Assembly (NCBI RefSeq): GCF_002368335.1
Contig: NZ_AP018288.1
Location: forward strand, 3,066,263-3,130,262
Source: Nostoc sp. NIES-4103
GTDB lineage: Bacteria > Cyanobacteriota > Cyanobacteriia > Cyanobacteriales > Nostocaceae
DNA length: 64,000 nucleotides
Reading direction: 5' to 3'
Numbering within the stretch: the stretch's first letter is position 1; each line of letters starts with the position of its first letter. The notes under the pieces were generated by a model. That model had not been told where the DNA came from. It made no database searches and saw nothing but the letters and a program-made list of their open reading frames with translations. Below are positions 62,122 to 64,000 of the stretch, piece by piece. Made by a program: the position numbers and the translations under genes.

Positions 62122-62262
62122 ACTGGGGACTGGGGAACTCTGGGCCCCCACGACCGTAAGGGAGTGGGGATTAGGGGCAATGGGGACTGGGTACTGGGGA
62201 AAAATTTTCTCCCTCATCTCCCTCATCTCCCTCATCTCCCCTGCTCCCCTGCTCAACTCCTA
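62122..62262. repeat. repeat array between the convergent kinases
   Basis: GGGGACTGGGGAACTC and CCCCCACGACCG are followed by GTGGGGATTAGGGGC and CCCTCATCT units. It is the fourth-best copy of the hairpin module also at 711, 13278 and 63945. Confidence 0.85.
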
Positions 62263-63722
62263 ACTCCTAACTTTTGCTTATTACTAACTTCCAAGGGCAA
62301 GAAAATAGTCAAAACTTCGCCATAATGTGGACGCTGGCGCACAATTAATTTACCACCGATCGCCTGAAACAAATGCTTAGTTGCAGCAATATTGAGACTA
62401 ATTGTACCTGTTTCCGGTTGGAACATCAGTAATTGCCCTAGGGCTTTGCGAATTGGTGGTGCGGGTGTGGCGGCTTTGCTTGCATCTTCACATTGAAATT
62501 GAGGTAGTAATTGTAACTTTAGTTGATCCCCAGCAGGAATAACTTGTACTTGAATACAACTGCCAGCAGGTAAACTGCGGGTAAAATTCTCCATCAAACC
62601 AGTCAGTACCCGATCCAGCATATTCGGATTACTCACCACTGTGGGTAATTGCTGGGGTAACACCACATCTAAAGTCAAGTTCCGCCGATTTGCTGCTTGT
62701 TGCCAACGAGGAATACTCTGCTGCAAAATTTGATCTAAACACATCGGTGTTAGTTGAGTGTTTGCAGATTTTACCGATGTACTAGTCTCTAGTTCTGCTG
62801 CTTTAAACAGCAATTCCATACGGTCAATTTGCTCAGTACACTCATGATCGATAATCTCTAAACGGGTGATCACATTTGCAGGCAAATCTCGTCGCTTTAG
62901 CAGCAGGCGAGTCATGGTGCGAATAGTTGTCAAGGGAGTGCGGACTTCATGAGCAAAAGCCTGGAGTAATTCTACATCGGGACGGTGAGGAGAGGGGAGA
63001 AAATTAGCTGTATCTGAGTGTTGGCGTGTGCATGTTTCCTCTTTGGCCGTGTCTTCCTGTCCCCGTAACTCCGTCTCCTCTATCGGTTCTGTGAATTGCT
63101 GAAGTAACAACTGGCTAAACTGAATGACAGTGCGGTAATCTGGTGCAACTGGGGAATACTTTTCTACCAATGCATCCAATTCGCCAAATAAATCTGGATT
63201 AGTTAATATTACACGCGCACCTAGCGATCGCCACGCCTGCTGTACTACCTCTGGTTCAAAGGAAAATGAAAACGTTTTATTGCCGTTTTTGTGTTCTGCC
63301 AAAACTAGTACTAATCTAAACTGATCTGTGAACACCAGGCAAAACTGCTCGGTTGCCAACGGATCAGCAGGTAGTAAAGGTAGTACCGATTCATGGGGAG
63401 TGACTTGTTCATCTGCGATCGCGATCGCATCTGGCATCTGAAATGGCATCAGTGCCAAAGGATTAAAGGGCTTTGCCGTAAAAGTGACTGTCTGTAAGCT
63501 TTGAGTCAGCATTGGCTGACTAAATAGGGGTGCAGGTGCAGCTAAAACTAATCCCTGCGAACCGTCAGATACAGCAGTAGTTAAAGAATTGATGAGCAGA
63601 CGTTCTGTAGCTCCTAAACTGACCCGCCACTGCCGCTCTGCTTTGGTTGGTGAACATTCAGCCACAGTTGATTCACTTTCAGCTAAAATTTCACTTAGAC
63701 TTGGCAATATCCATTGGTACAC
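62253..63722 (-). CDS. histidine kinase-like protein with intact His but degenerate ATPase
   Basis: 489 residues. An N-terminal sensory region includes FCLVFTDQFRLVLVLAEHK, similar in pattern to the neighbour's sensor. The DHp helix has FAHEVRTPLTTIRTM with H258, the normal phosphoacceptor. The HATPase domain is degraded: the N-box region (DRVLTGLMENFTRSLP) and overall fold remain, but there is no DxGxG box and the G2 loop reads GTISLNIA. It therefore looks unable to bind ATP well. It converges on the kinase at 60727 that has the reverse defect. Confidence 0.88.
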   Translation of the reverse strand: MYQWILPSLSEILAESESTVAECSPTKAERQWRVSLGATERLLINSLTTAVSDGSQGLVLAAPAPLFSQPMLTQSLQTVTFTAKPFNPLALMPFQMPDAIAIADEQVTPHESVLPLLPADPLATEQFCLVFTDQFRLVLVLAEHKNGNKTFSFSFEPEVVQQAWRSLGARVILTNPDLFGELDALVEKYSPVAPDYRTVIQFSQLLLQQFTEPIEETELRGQEDTAKEETCTRQHSDTANFLPSPHRPDVELLQAFAHEVRTPLTTIRTMTRLLLKRRDLPANVITRLEIIDHECTEQIDRMELLFKAAELETSTSVKSANTQLTPMCLDQILQQSIPRWQQAANRRNLTLDVVLPQQLPTVVSNPNMLDRVLTGLMENFTRSLPAGSCIQVQVIPAGDQLKLQLLPQFQCEDASKAATPAPPIRKALGQLLMFQPETGTISLNIAATKHLFQAIGGKLIVRQRPHYGEVLTIFLPLEVSNKQKLGVRS

Positions 63723-64000
63723 AGGACTTCACCCCTTGAACGAACAGCGACTTACAGCATTTACATTAAGCGTTTCCCTATAGTTATGAGGTTATAGTCA
63801 TTTGTCTACTGGCGACAGTGGTAGAACCGAACAAAATAGGCGCAATTTCCCCTGACGAAGGAAGCAAGGGGAGATGAGGGGGATGAGGGGGATGAGGGAG
63901 ATGAGGGAGAAAATTTTTCCCCAGTCCCCAGTCCCCATTGCCCCTAATCCCCACTCCCTCCGGTCGTGGGGGCCCCGAGTTCCCCAGTCCCCAGTCCCCA
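63723..64000. repeat. promoter region and heptamer arrays to the window edge
   Basis: About 130 bases after the kinase start should hold its promoter. From about 63867 on come GATGAGGG units, then CCCCAGTC units and the module CCCCTAATCCCCACTCCC / GGGGGCCCCGAGTTCCCC. No gene seen. Confidence 0.8.

Overview
The window comes from a filamentous, probably heterocyst-forming cyanobacterium of the Nostoc/Calothrix/Tolypothrix kind. The evidence is the set of dark-operative protochlorophyllide reductase genes (chlL, chlN), a D1-family photosystem II gene, a carotenoid oxygenase, frequent HIP1 octamers (GCGATCGC), abundant short tandem heptamer repeats between genes, and two giant WD40 proteins with STAND-type NTPases. 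No species can be assigned from the sequence alone.

Layout. 0-13 kb: the end of an ABC exporter; two unknown genes divergent from a caspase-NTPase-WD40 protein; a 63-bp tandem repeat; a nest of small inverted-repeat elements; an IS200/IS605 element (tnpA + tnpB) that splits a small gene; and an APC-type permease. 13-37 kb: a secreted small protein and a HicB-like protein, then a biosynthetic gene cluster: Rieske oxygenase, SDR, a four-domain FAAL-ACAD-ACP-AONS megaenzyme, a VAO-type FAD oxidase, a radical SAM protein, a two-module NRPS with thioesterase, a GNAT-like protein, an aspartyl/asparaginyl beta-hydroxylase and an MFS exporter. 37-44 kb: poly-gamma-glutamate hydrolase, methyltransferase, tectonin-like propeller protein and an NB-ARC/WD40 protein. 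44-52 kb: membrane desaturase, a divergent psbA bracketed by inverted copies of one miniature element, cupin, clpB and carotenoid oxygenase. 52-57 kb: the chlL-DUF5331-chlN set. 57-64 kb: an AT-rich HEPN-like gene, an antitoxin with a broken YoeB-like toxin, a glutaredoxin-like protein, murE, and two convergent sensor-kinase-like genes with complementary defects.

How the cluster may work (inference). The FAAL activates a fatty acid and loads the ACP, the ACAD desaturates it, and the PLP-dependent AONS domain condenses it with an amino acid, giving an alpha-aminoketone that the SDR could reduce to a sphingoid-like amino alcohol. The NRPS would supply a dipeptide. Its second adenylation domain carries an aspartate-type specificity code, and an Asp/Asn beta-hydroxylase lies nearby, which points to beta-hydroxyaspartate. 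I do not recognise the product.

The window is unusually rich in small repeats. At least four inverted-repeat element families and one palindrome family can be defined by eye, some nested and some dispersed. Three coding genes carry intergenic-type repeats in frame.
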